DNA of 64,000 nt from NCBI GenBank assembly GCA_944472135.2, contig OX235267.1:38719312-38783311 (forward strand), given 5' to 3'. Positions 31,681 to 42,885 of the stretch are shown in pieces (positions within the stretch are counted from its first letter, which is position 1; every line of letters starts with the position of its first letter). The notes under the pieces are model-generated. The model was not told where the DNA came from. It searched no databases and saw nothing but the letters and a program-made list of their open reading frames with translations. Position numbers and translations under genes: made by a program. This DNA is from Trichobilharzia regenti (taxonomy: Eukaryota > Platyhelminthes > Trematoda > Strigeidida > Schistosomatidae).

Positions 31681-32029
31681 ATTGGAAAAAATAGTGTTAA
31701 CCGTCAAACTTTACGCAAACTTGTCACTAAGTCGAATATTGTTCAACTTACTGGTGATCTGCACTTGATTCCCAACCAGTCAGAATTAATTGTGTCAATT
31801 TTAGTGAATCAACAGAATGACAGTAATACATCATCTAATAAGGAAGTTTGATTTGTTGGCAGAGGAACTGCATTGCTCTTGAACCAAATAGGGCGTACTA
31901 ACCGAGAATTGAATTATAACGAAACAGTGTGACTTTTTTTAGCTGGGCTTTCAGTAAGGTGTTTTCAAAAGAGTAGTGAAGACTTGGAGCTGAGACCACA
32001 TATGGCAAAAAATGTGAAGGCTAGGGTAC

Positions 32030-33090
32030 CGAGTGGAACATAAGGCTTCAGTAGTACAGCACAATTTCATTCCGTTCTCTCCAGTTCCCTTTAGCTAGCC
32101 AAATGTCTGTCTTCATTATTTCATCCTCTCACACAATCTCCTGTATATCACTATCAGACTTCCTGCTAGTCGTTTTCCGTTCAAATTCCACGCGAGGGAC
32201 GGCCTAGTGTCGCTCAACGGTCTTTCCAGGGTGTGCCAGATCACTTACATTTCCTTCGGCATATTTCTTGAGCAACAGGTTCTTAGTTAGTTCATTTCCA
32301 AAGCCCCGTCTTGCCAATTCTTTCTGACCGGTCATTCGCTCTTTAATATAAAGCGAAGATAGGTGTCGCTGAAAGTCTAAAGCCTGTTGGAAATGCTTTC
32401 GTAACGCACGTGCCGAGTTGCTGACTTATGCAAAACAACTGACTCAAAAAAGGTGTTGAAAATCTGATTTTTTTTCTTCACGTTAATCGCAAAAGACTTC
32501 CAAACTGACGTCAGAGTGATGTATGTCTGCAATTCTGTTCCAGTTCTAGCTGATTTTGAAATTCTCATCTGTGCCATTTGTCTGTAGTTGGAGCAATGCT
32601 TCTAGATAAGTGAAGTGAAAGGCCTCTTTCAAATTTAACCCCTTGATAGTGACTGGCGTTTGTTGTTGTCACTAGTTGGCTGGTTATCTTAATAACCTCC
32701 ATCTTCTCTATGTTCACTTGGAGTCCTGCCTTTGCCGACAGCCTCTTCTACCAACTTATTTGTTCCCGTCTGCAAGTCTTCGAATAAGTGTGATGCCAGG
32801 CATAAATCGTCCGCTAAATCTAAATCTTCTATTATCTTCCAATCAGTCCAACGTGTTACTGTCTCCTCACTCCTGACGCACAGTATTCTGCATAGTTCAG
32901 TCCACTATAGTTGGGAAAGTCATCGGGAATATTAGACAACCCTGTCTTACTCTTGTATTCATTTAAAAGGCTTGACTGAGTTTCCCGTTGTGGATTACCT
33001 GACACCTGCTATTGTCATATAGCCAGCTGCTGAGTGGGGTTGATGAAGACTTGAGGCACGCTGTGATATTGCATTAGATTCCAGGCAACT
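32030..33090 (-). mobile_element. SR2-like fragment, - strand
   Basis: Reading on - from about 33060: RT post-motif sequence, then a 'DDLCLASH' segment near 32800 and KAGLQVNIEKMEVIK near 32700. The 'KSARTGTELQTYITLTSVWK' and FESVVL segments (32577-32400) and the 3' end follow near 32040. Opposite-strand frames here are shadows. Many stops and frameshifts. Confidence 0.65.
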
Positions 33091-33434
33091 TCGTGGTGAA
33101 AGACTGTTCTCGTTGATTATGGTATGTTTCATAATACTATCCAAATATGTGTACTTTGCGGTAGTGATACATAATGCTAGGATTAAATCTACAAGTCGTT
33201 TCCATCAAAAGTGCGAAATTACTTTCCAAGTAGCACTTTGAAAATAGGTTAATTTTTGTCTCACTTTTGAAGATAGGCGTTTATGAGTGTATTGAAATAC
33301 GACTCAACATGGTGGCATATATACGTGTAACGACGTATTTCAAGTTAGTTGAAGCTTCTCAGAGTGGAATAACGAAAGATGCGACTAAATTAGACTCCAC
33401 ATCCACTGCTCTTTCCAGTAGTGAACTTTTGTAC

Positions 33435-33625
33435 AAATCGTAGGCGGTACAGCGGTTGTGACTCTCGCCGACCATGCGAATGGTGAGCGTTGCTGATAGA
33501 CACTTGGTATCCGTGGTCGGCCTGCGAAATTTGGGCTACAGATATCACATGCTAAGAGTTCCATACTCGTACCAAAATGCTGTGTGGAATCAGTACTGTG
33601 AAATCAAGGATTCAAAGGTTCTCGA
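33435..33625 (+). mobile_element. SINE-B copy, + strand
   Basis: Head GGCGGTACAGCGGTTGTGAC, then the body with GGTCGGCCTGCGAAATTTGG and CTCGTACCAAAATGCTGTGT-GGAATCA, the reverse of the copies at 1565 and 5260. The B-box is altered. Confidence 0.65.
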
Positions 33626-34254
33626 GATGCTATCAGTTGCGTTTAACTGGAGCCAATGAGCTGCAAGGGTGACGATTTTAGAAGCCCCGGCCAATAATAA
33701 GCTGACTACAAGGGTACTGGGTTATTTCCTAGATATTAGGCCGCATGTGTTATTCAGTGGGGATAGCACCCAGAGGTGAAAACAGGTCCGAATTTTCATT
33801 TGTAACACACGACCTACTTAGAATTCACGAGTAGCTTAAACATAACATAACATTATTAAAATGTATCTCCGAAGTGTGAACGCGTTAAACTTGTTTTACA
33901 CCTCTATAAATACAGTTAAGGGAGGTTTATTAACTGATAAAAATTTGTTTATAAACTTTAATGTAATTTGACGGTTCAGGTTGAGAAAGTATAACAATCC
34001 GGCGCACTTGGTCCGAGGTTAGATTACCAGCCGACTCACAATCAAAGCCTAGATTACTGATCTCTAGTATATCTGAAAACAGAAGATGCGCATCTGACTA
34101 GGAACCCAGTTCTTTAAAACAGAGACCACCAACTTAGCTGAAACTCCAGAAGCTTGAAGCCTAGTATTTCAATAGGAAGGCAAATGAATAATGAAGAAGC
34201 AGAAGAGAGCTGTATGTCAATGAAGTTTAAATAAAGTATAATTATGATACGATT
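33626..34254. other. No gene seen
   Basis: No supported gene. The sequence leads into the SMalpha-like remnant. Confidence 0.4.
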
Positions 34255-34380
34255 GGTGGATGGTGACTAGCAGTGGAATCCAGGATGCGCATTTCGTCCT
34301 ATTTGAGACTCGTCAGCTGGATGTACCTGTATTTCTCAGTGAGTGATGATGTTTCAATAGTTTACACACAATGATAAGTT
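34255..34380 (-). mobile_element. SMalpha-like SINE, head-truncated
   Basis: - strand: AAACATCATCACTCACTG, hammerhead motif, then CCACTGCTAGTCACCATCCA. This matches the body of 56818-56995 and the known SMalpha family. The tRNA-like head is missing. Confidence 0.75.
34268..34326 (-). ncRNA. Hammerhead ribozyme of SMalpha type
   Basis: - strand: stem I ATCCAG/CTGGAT, core CTGACGA (34316-34310), stem II GTCTC...AGGAC with one G-U pair, GAAA (34295-34292), stem III TGCGCA, cleavage after ATC (34284). All conserved core positions are present, so it may be active. The motif is nearly that published for S. mansoni SMalpha. Confidence 0.8.
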
Positions 34381-34469
34381 TTGTTATTGGTAATATTTCG
34401 AGCAAAATTACTGCCCGTGTTCACACCACTGTTGGAATTGTTTTATTCACACTTTTATGATTTGTACTC

Positions 34470-35468
34470 ATGGCTAGCTTAGAGAATGGCCCACTAAAGG
34501 AAACTATCGATAGTCTGTTTATGTATAAAAGATATGTTGATGATACCTTCATTGTATGTGATGAAAACACTTCAACTGCCGAACTTCTTAGAATATTTAA
34601 TGGTTCTCACCCATCTTTGCTGTTCACAATCGAAGAAGAGTCGGATTCTTCGTTTCACTTCCTTGATGTTAAGCTAGATAGAAGACAGAATGGAACGCTT
34701 CTAAGGTCGATTTACCGAAAGCCAACATTCACTGGGCAGTACACTAACTTCAACAGTTGGGTACTTTTAGGGAGAAAGAGAAATCTTATTCACTCCTTAT
34801 GCTCAAGAATTCGTAAAATCTGCTCTCCAGAGACAATCGATAGGGAACCAGACAACCTTCGATCAAATCTCCTTAATAATGGTTATCCCACAAGGTTTAT
34901 TGAACGTAACATCAAGAAAGAATCTACCCCGAGACAAGTCACAGTACCAAAGAAAAAGCTGTTTATGAGTCTTGCATTCAAAGGTGACACCATTTCAGAA
35001 TTGATTAAAAATCGTTTATCTAAATGTATTAAACGTACTTTTCCTGCAGCTGACCTGCAACTAGTATTTACCAGCCGAAATATGATCAGACAATACGTCA
35101 AGGATAGATTACCGCTTTTGTCCACATCTATGTGCATTTACTCTTTTACCTGCTCTTGTGGAGCTGTTTATATTGGACGTTGTAAGCGTAATCTCCGAAA
35201 ACGTGTAGCTGAACACTATCCGGTTTGGTTAATGAAAGGCGAACGTAGAACTGCAAAGTCGTCTATTTGTGATCACCTGTTAGAGTCTGGTCATTTAGCC
35301 CCACGTGATTCATCTTTCAAAGTTATATACATGGCAAAATCCAATCGATCCAAAAGTTTACGTTTTCTGCACTTATGCATAGCCGAAGCTTTAGCTATAC
35401 ATGAACAGAAACCTAAATTATGTGTTCAAAAGCGTTTTGTCAAACCCCTTTCTTTACCTTGGTCATAA
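34470..35468 (+). CDS. Penelope-like polyprotein, C-terminal RT half plus GIY-YIG endonuclease (PLE-2)
   Basis: This is the best-preserved mobile-element frame of the window, 332 codons. The RT palm is at residues about 18-30 (MYKRYVDDTFIVCDE, with the catalytic YVDD), followed by FHFLDVKLDRRQNGTLLRSI and YRKPTFTGQYTNFNS, the PLE thumb (RNLIHSLCSRIRKICSP), then the nuclease: CIYSFTCSCGAVYIGRCKRN (the Y...YIG signature with paired Cys typical of PLEs), KRVAEHYPVWL and a later DHLLESGH. It ends KLCVQKRFVKPLSLPW-S. The N-terminal domain and the first RT motifs are absent, and upstream (34380-34469) is unrelated or untranslated, so the copy is 5'-truncated. ATG 34470 is only the first Met of the preserved frame. 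In life such proteins copy PLE RNA at nicked chromosomal targets. Confidence 0.88.
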   Translation: MASLENGPLKETIDSLFMYKRYVDDTFIVCDENTSTAELLRIFNGSHPSLLFTIEEESDSSFHFLDVKLDRRQNGTLLRSIYRKPTFTGQYTNFNSWVLLGRKRNLIHSLCSRIRKICSPETIDREPDNLRSNLLNNGYPTRFIERNIKKESTPRQVTVPKKKLFMSLAFKGDTISELIKNRLSKCIKRTFPAADLQLVFTSRNMIRQYVKDRLPLLSTSMCIYSFTCSCGAVYIGRCKRNLRKRVAEHYPVWLMKGERRTAKSSICDHLLESGHLAPRDSSFKVIYMAKSNRSKSLRFLHLCIAEALAIHEQKPKLCVQKRFVKPLSLPWS

Positions 35469-35805
35469 TAATTTTCTTTCTAGTTTTTATTTTATCTTAC
35501 CACTTGAATTCCTTCCACTTCACTTCACATCTTCATTCTTATCGTAATCGTACTCCTAATTTTCATAATTTTTTAGACAACACTTGACATTTTTGTTATA
35601 GAACAATCTTTCATATTTTTGTAATATATATAGTTCATTATTTTTTTTCGCTCATTCATTTCTTTGTATTCAGAATTATATTCCAAGTTCATATGAACTG
35701 TGATCAAGATTTGACCGAATAGTTGCAAAATAATTGAGCGCTGAGTGAGAAGTAGACATTTATAAAGTTATATTCCAAGTTGTTGATAGTTGTACTGAGT
35801 CACCC
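35469..35805 (+). other. PLE-2 3' UTR and flank
   Basis: T-rich sequence following the stop. AGTTATATTCCAAGTT-type sequence appears twice (about 35666 and 35766), bounding roughly 100 bp. No gene. Confidence 0.4.
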
Positions 35806-36670
35806 TTGTTACATGTATCCGGTGTGACTTTAATGAATATCGATTCTGTTATGAGTCTTTCTTTCCATTTGTTCATGTTAGTTTTTAGAATACACAAACA
35901 TTGTTCCAATCGATATTGTGGTTTTTGTCCCATGCATGTGCAGCTATGGATGAATTTTTTTCAAGATTTTTGTAAGCTTGTGTCCCTGTTGGTTGACCCT
36001 TGGTTAGGCGTTTATATTCATTCACTCTTATTTTGAGTGATCTGGACGTTTGCCCCACATATTTAGTTGAACAATCAGCACAAGATATTTTATAAATCAA
36101 ATTGTTTTTATCCATCATTTTTATGGGATCTTTCAGTTGATTTATTTTATTTTTGATTAGATTCGTCGGTTTAAACGTTGTTCGAATGCCGATATTTTTG
36201 AGGTTTCCTTGTATTGCCTCTTATGTACCATTTTTATATGGTATTGTGACTGTTTTTTCCATTCTACCATCTTGTTATTCTCCGGTTTTGCCCTCTTTTT
36301 TCTCTTTTTTATATTATCTTTTATAAATTCTTTAGGGTAGTCGTTTTCGAGTAGCATTCTGAATAGGACTTTCATTTCTTTGCGCTGATCTTCTGGTGTT
36401 GTTGTAGGTCTACGTATTCTATCTGCAAGACCTAGTATTAATCCTCGTTTTACCGAGAGTGGATGGGCTGAGTGGTAACCAAGGAATCTTCCAGAGTGTA
36501 TGGTTTTTCTATATATCGTCGTTTTTATGCTACCATCTGTTATTCTTGTAGTTTGCAGTCTACCATGGGCAGTTCTCCAATTTCATTCTCTAATTCCATA
36601 GTGAATTTTATTGAGTCGACGTGGCTGTTTATGTGTGAGAAAAGTATTACCAATAACAGAACTTATCATT
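35806..36670 (-). pseudogene. PLE-1-type RT end, thumb and GIY-YIG, - strand
   Basis: In order on -: NSHVDSIKFTMELENEIGEL, KTTIYRKPTHSGRFLGYHSA and GLILGLADRIRR (36660-36410, one frame break), then MKVLFRMLLENDYPKEFIKD (36375) and, after stops, the nuclease NNLIYKISCADCSTKYVGQT (36110) with KIRVNEYKRL and IAAHAWDKNHNIDWNN. YIG has become YVG. Several frameshifts. It lies convergent to the PLE-2 copy on + just upstream. Confidence 0.75.
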
Positions 36671-37789
36671 GTGTGTAAACTATTAAAATATAATTATACT
36701 TGATTTGATCTAATCCACAATGCTCAAACTTTTTACTGATATATTTTGCTATCGACTTTAAATTGTGACTGAATAATATGGTTCTATTTCTGTAACAGTT
36801 TGATGATGCCTGTAAACTGGCGTCCCTCATGTACTGTACTATGAGAATAAATTTATTTATTTATTTATATAGAGAAGGTAAGCAGGAAGTCAACACAAGT
36901 TATACTGGACAGTCAATAGTTTCGAGTCTGAGTTACTTTACACCGAATTCTTTCCGCCTTTCCATTGTCTTTTATTTATCGTTGCTTTTTTTATTATGCT
37001 TTTTGCTCCACATCTTTTTGTTCGATTCGCATTTCCGCAAGTGTTGGGAGCCACTATACGACAATGAAGCCGCCTGGTACAGCTAGCGGTTCGACGGCAA
37101 CGCCAAAATAAAATGACAGAACATTCTGTAACGAGAAAAATATCAGACAGGGTTAGTAACTGGAAAAGGAACTTGTCAATGCAGTTGCTGAATGAACGAT
37201 TCCTACATGGCTGCCTACCCAAAACCAATTCAATATTTTGGCGGGATTCACCGATACCGCAGTCATCGTTCCATCGTATGCTCTACGCTAGAACACGGAG
37301 AAATACTATCAGAAGTGATATTGTGATTAGTTGCTATGACATTTATCCTTAGACTTTGTGTATAATAACCTTATGGTTGGTTCCATACTGGTGCAAGAAT
37401 AAAGGATTCTCGAGTCACCAAGCTGTGTTCTGTTTTTTCGCGTTGGTTATTGCTCATTCTTGCTGAAGGCTTTCTAAAGACAGCATTAAGTCCAGTGTAG
37501 TTAGACCTGGACACTGACAGTTTCTGATATCTCCTGGAATTATTTGCCGTATTTGATGGCAACTAGTCTTTCCTCGTGTCTGCAAGTTTTCTTCGGATGA
37601 GTGTTATTTGGAACTTTTCTGGATCGTTTGGTAACGTTCATTCACGCCTGGGTCGAAGAAAGAACGAAGTGTTTTGGAAGCAGAAAAAAAGTAGGTAAGG
37701 ATGAGTTGCATGCTATTTCCAATTATGTGTAATATGCTCAACATGATAAGATTGATGTTTATGTTTCGTCGTCTAGTGATAGTAGGGGT
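36671..37789. other. No gene supported
   Basis: Contains a TTTATTTATTTAT run near 36850 and several short open frames in all directions (up to 96 codons, 36938-37228 on -). None has a recognisable domain. Likely degraded repeat DNA. Confidence 0.4.
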
Positions 37790-38670
37790 TTTTCACTTTC
37801 AAAATTTGAGCTTCGGTATTTTGACGGGAACGCAGCTGGCTATCCTCAGTTTGTAAAGGAGTCTGAAGTCATGTTGGGTGGTTTTGTAATAAACGACTAA
37901 ATGAGGTTGTTTTTCTAAAAAGGAGATCTGACGGTTATCTTCAGAGAACAAGCAATAGGAAACCAAAATGGAATAGTCAATACACGAATTTTCATTGTTG
38001 GATCCCCTTGAGAAGAAATAGGAACCTGATCCACTCTTCGTCCTCAAGAATAAGAAGGCTTTGTACTAGTAATACAATCGACGGGAAGCTGGGCGGACTC
38101 AGATGATTCGTCATGGAAAGTGGATATCCTTCAGGATTCGTCAAGAAAGACATACCCATTAAAACTGTTATTCATGAAAGTTGAATTCAAAGGTGATACT
38201 GCAGCTGAGATTCTGAAGAACCACTTATCCAGATCACTGAGAAAACCTTCTTTTCAGCCGGGCTACGGATCAATTTCTACAGCTGACAAATGATCAATGG
38301 ATGTGTGAGGGATAGACTGCCGCTTTGGACAGGTTACTTCAGTATGTGTTTCTAAATTCACCTGCTCCTGTAGAGATAGTTATACTGACCGCACAAAGCG
38401 CACAACTTCCAAACGCATCTTTGAATATTCTCCGGCATGGTTAGTAAAAGAACAATGCAAGACAGTTACTCGCTTGGTTCTCGAGCACTTGTTGAACTTA
38501 AGCCACTCAGCTTCCCAAGAGTTATCATTGAATATTATCTAAAATGTGTGGCCAAATGATAAAAAGGGTATCAGGTTTCAGCATTTTGCGTATGACGAAA
38601 GTGTTGGCAATTCGTCAATGCAACTCCAAACTCTGTATACAGAGAAAGTTTGTTTTTTGATCTCTTAGTC
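37790..38670 (+). pseudogene. PLE-2 copy, heavily mutated
   Basis: Counterparts of the 34470-35468 protein can be followed on + in shifting frames: a RNLIHSSSSRIRRLCTSNTI segment near 38020, VEFKGDTAAEILKNHLSRSL near 38180, a FTCSCRDSYTDRTKR segment near 38370, EYSPAWLVKEQCKT near 38430 and a 'LYTEKVCFLIS' end. The YVDD motif is not found. Multiple stops. Confidence 0.7.
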
Positions 38671-39290
38671 TACCTTGGCCTTAACCTCTTTATTAGTCGT
38701 TTACTGTAAATTCTTAATTTTTCCTTTGGTTTTAATTTAATGACTAATTCGCCATTGTCACTCTCACATGTTGCTTTTGTACGTTTACTCAACCTCTTCA
38801 CACTTGTTAAACTGACACTGAGCTAACCTTTTTTTCCTCACTAAATAACAGTTTTAACCTTATCAACTTTCTAACGCTTTCTTTCTTTGTACCGTTGAGT
38901 ATTATGTAATTTATAGATTTTATTTATACTTCTGAAGCCATTTATATATATATATATCATCCATAATATCACCCCTGTTATTCAGTGATGGACTACTATA
39001 CATCTTTAGTAAATATAAGTACGACTGTACAGTCTCTGAAGATGATCTTTTCGATAAAGAAGATTTTCTTCGGTGAATTGTCTTTTATTTTCTTCATAAT
39101 GCCTAAGACTGTTAACTTAACAGCATTGCCTCAATAATTTCGTGTTTAAGACTACTACTACTAATGAGAGACGAAAGACTAAAACGGATATAAGTTCACA
39201 GTCGACTTTCGTGAAGAAGGTGGATTTCTAATTCTCCATGATCCTTATTTTTAAAATTCTATTTCTTCACTCTTGTCACCTTTTATCTTA
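38671..39290. other. PLE 3' flank; no gene
   Basis: Pyrimidine-rich PLE-2-like 3' sequence, (TA)n at about 38943-38957 and a CTTTTCGATAAAGAAGATTT motif near 39048 resembling PLE terminal motifs elsewhere. Confidence 0.4.
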
Positions 39291-39294
39291 TGAA

Positions 39295-39440
39295 ATTCTT
39301 AGTTCCAGATATTATGGTTATTATTCCCTTGGGTTCTGAATGGAATAAAGGGCTGCAGGAGTACATCTGTACTTCCTTCTGTCCTATGCAGCAATCCTCC
39401 ACGATATCCCATTGTTATGTTGCTGCTGCTGAGTGGTTAA
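39295..39440 (-). mobile_element. SR2-like 3'-end fragment
   Basis: The reverse complement ends in GAACCCAAGGGAATAATAAC, the 3' terminus seen at 25977 and 48486. Preceded by CTGCAGCCCTTTATTCCATT. Confidence 0.55.
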
Positions 39441-40009
39441 TAGTAGTTTTCCCCGTCGCCAAATTGCTATGTACTCGTGACCAAATTATTGCTATGTACT
39501 GGTCGAGAATTTAATAGTCCTGACGCAAGAAGGCGGAAATCAGAAGACCACTAGGTTTGCGATGACATTTCTATTTTCCAACATCAAAAGGAGAAGCAAT
39601 AAGTGGTATCACGCCAAAATAAAGTAAGTCACACAAATTGTGAGGGCGAAATATATATGAATGTTCAGACAAGGATGTGAACAAATCAACAGACAGTCTT
39701 AACATGAATGGCTAATTATAATGGAGTATCGATCCAAATATACATAGCAAAATATAGCAGACATTTCAACAACCACCATATGTGGATATCTGTCACCAGC
39801 AACGGACTGTCAACAAACACTCATATTATATATAATATAAGGAGAATATATATTGTTAAAGGAGACAGGTTCATCAAAGTGAAATGGTCACAGACTAAGC
39901 GAGCAAACAGAAAGAGAGACCACCATACACACATACATGTATATATATATATGGATACATATCACCCATAGACTTTGATTTTCTTCTTATGTGATCGCCT
40001 CCAGTTCAT

Positions 40010-40790
40010 TCGCGGACACAAGCCTAACTCATCATTTCGTAGTCAGGTTACACTCGACAGCTTGGAATATGACAGTCTCCTTAACTTGTGCTCCATCCAT
40101 ATTTGTCAGGCGATATATTCTTGGTTGGTTCATCGCCTGCCAGAGTTCCTTGCTGCTTATCCTTTCTAGACGGCCATCTGGTCTTCATTACACAGCGAAG
40201 GCTGTTTTCGATGAAGGTCTGAAACACGCTTTTGGAAAATACCTTAGGTGATAAGTCAAATCTCTGCGCCAATTAGAAGCACTGGAAATCGAATCTTCCT
40301 CCTTTTGTTAAGTGCGGTGAATTCCCACATCGATTTTAGAATAATCAAAGGCATGCCTTATTTTTCTCATCCTGAATGGCACTAACATCCTCATCTATGC
40401 CGCTATCTGTAGTTGAAACGATTCTACCCAGTGAGATAAGGGAAAAATATGACCTTAGATCACTCCCACTGATAGTGATTGGTGTTTGTTATTCTTGATT
40501 AAGCATCATCATCATCATCACCTTTGTCTTTTCTGTGTTTACCTGAAGTTCTATCTTCGATGATTCGTTTGCCCTCTTGTTGGTTTTCATTTATGGATCC
40601 ACGAGTTTATGTGACATTAGACCTAATTCATCTGTGAACTCTATATTCTTGCCAATGGTTCAAATCCTACTTGTCTTCATTGCTGTACACAGTCTGTTCA
40701 CTGATCCTATGAAGTACACTCAGTAATCATATTGACAATAGAAGGAAGCTTTGACTTACTCCTGGCTGAACTTCAAAATGTATGCAAAGC
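40010..40790 (-). mobile_element. SR2-like fragment, - strand
   Basis: On -: ENSLRCVMKTRWPSRKDKQQ (40215-40150) corresponds to the INNCLRWILKIRWP segment of the SR2-like copy near 45330. Upstream on - are the (GAT)n-interrupted 'NTEKTKVM' region near 40530 and a palm-adjacent stretch near 40630. Stops and frameshifts throughout. Confidence 0.65.
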
Positions 40791-40959
40791 TTTAGACATT
40801 CTAACTCGAAATTTTATGTGTTAGTATGGTGAAATAGTTATTGCAGTCGTTATGCAATGTTATCGGATCTTGTCAACTTACTTCTACTACTCCTATTGTT
40901 AAATTCTTTCATAATAAAAGTCTATTTTTGAATTCACAGTTTCTTTTTAAGAATTCAGT

Positions 40960-41975
40960 TATTCCACTGCGTAGATTTAGTATTATTTTAACCTATCCTG
41001 GTCTTCAAATGTCTTAGCGATTTCTAAAAGAATACTTCGTCTGATTTTTTACATCAAGAAGTTGAGGCACTCAGGCATAACACAACCACTCCTCTTACAG
41101 TTTGTCAACTCGTGCATGTTACCTATTCCTCTTTACTGTTCGCTCTTGCTTATTCTTTCCTGAATTGCTTAAAAAAGACTATGTGATACTTCGTAGAACT
41201 CTGAAAACTGTCAGTCAGTAGAGCGAGTGGTATCCCATTGGGCCGTATCGTTGACATTGTCACTGACAGGCATTTGAATTCATGCCACAAATTTACTGAA
41301 GGAATTTTGTCAAACTGTAAGCACCCACTTTACCTGCAGCTCCAACCTTGTGTCTCTTCAAGTAAAGGAAGAAGTCTTTTCAGATGACTTTATGCACGTA
41401 CGTCTAAGTATAAAAATTCCACTATACCATATTTGGCTGCACATACTTTATGTGATAAAAATAGTGTTACGCATGAACTAACTAACTAACCTTCTTTGCA
41501 CTACTAAATAAACCATTTCTTCCACCCTTACAGTACCAAACTTTATTGTTATTGTATTTCTTATATTTGTAATCCTCTCAATTTTTTGTTTTTATTTGTT
41601 TATTTTTCATAAGTGTGAACATCATTTTAGCTGTGTTATGACTGTTAATTTTGTATTTCCCCTCACTTTACTATATCATCAGACCATTAGATTCAATAAT
41701 CTATAGTAACATGCTAAAATTTACAAACTGAATCGACAATACTGTTTGAAACGAACTCACTGTTAATATTATTATTATAATATTTAATACTTTCAATTCG
41801 TGCTTCGAATGCTTTTGACTTTATATCGTAAACGTGGACAAATTCCTCTGGTTAATTTTGTTTTAATTTTATTTTCTTATATTTTGAGTGAATCAGATGC
41901 AATAATGTGACAAATGCTGAGAATTCCATTCTGTGTTATAGGTACTGTTTTTAAAATAAAGTAGATTATTATTAT
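40960..41975 (+). mobile_element. CR1-like non-LTR retrotransposon, second 3' copy
   Basis: Close copy of 29440-30430, with the same GGTATCCCATTGGGCCGTAT block at 41228 and the same 3' end (AATAAAGTAGATTATTATTATT). It starts further downstream, inside the reverse transcriptase C-terminal region, and its coding part is more damaged. Confidence 0.8.
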
Positions 41976-42254
41976 TTCCTACAAACTGCTAGCATGTAAC
42001 ACTAACAACTATCTGTCAAACACTTTCATTGCTAGAAATTGTTAAGCCCTATTCAAGCTTTGATGTTTCTTTACGTTAAGCGATCCTTGATGAAGTTAAT
42101 ACTGAAGAGGCGTGGATAAGTCCAATGAGGAGATCTCCAGTCTGAAATAATACCATACCAATACATTCATTCTCATTTTGACCGAAAGATCATTATTATT
42201 CCGCCGCTGTTTATTTTCTTGTTCACAGTCCTCATCGTGAATTGACATCAATTT

Positions 42255-42401
42255 AAGAACCAGCAGAGGATACTGCACAGCTGATTCGTCTTGGTTTGGG
42301 AGTCTTCATCAATACGCACCCAACGGGATTTTAACCTCGGACGTTCCAATTATGCAGTAAGGCCAATTCGTAAAACAATAAATTTAGCGCAACTGCTAGA
42401 C
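42255..42401 (-). mobile_element. SINE-A composite, left part (interrupted by SR2-like element)
   Basis: Degenerate - strand SINE-A (GTATTGATGAAGACTCC; TCGTCTTGG on +). It continues after the SR2-like insertion at 45626. The 14-bp duplication CGCAACTGCTAGAC ends at 42401. Confidence 0.65.
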
Positions 42402-42657
42402 TAAACCTCCTCTGGATTACTAGCTTGATAGTTTTCTAGCCGGTACCAAGCCCGGATAAAGAGGGAGGGTTGGGGCGTGGTGCTAGCAACTCCACCCCAA
42501 AACTCAACCAAACCGCTACAGAAACTTCAATGCAACAATATATTAAAAATTCTAAAAATATAAGCATTAACCTTATTTTTCGCTGGAATCGGCGAAGGGA
42601 AATGACGCAGGCTGGTGAAAGCCTTCGGAAGCCAGTCAGCCGATGTGCCTTCTTTCG

Positions 42658-42885
42658 ATGAAAGCAAAAATAAGGATGGGCACATGGAATGTTCGTACAA
42701 TGTACGAAACTGGAAAGGCTTCCCAGGTAGCAGCAGAAATGGGAAGATATAGGATAGAAGTGATGGGAATCTGCGAGAGCAGATGGAACGGGTGTGGTAG
42801 GTGCCAGCTGCCAACTGGAGAGAAAATAATCTATTCCGGCCACCCAGAGGACAACACAAGCACACCGAGGGAGTGGCCATCATGA
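42658..42885 (+). pseudogene. SR2-like ORF start: AP endonuclease N-terminus
   Basis: From ATG 42658 the frame reads MKAKIRMGTWNVRTMYETGK and GICESRW, the opening of APE-type endonucleases of RTE elements (GTWNVRTM...E motif with catalytic Asn and Glu). It leaves the coding frame near 42850 and continues in the frame of 42801-44747 (HTEGVAIMMS). One base shift is needed to join them. Confidence 0.8.

Noticed and set aside
36938..37352. Opposing open frames near 37 kb as a novel gene
   Set aside because: Short, overlapping on both strands, no recognisable motif or splice signals, and surrounded by degraded PLE sequence.
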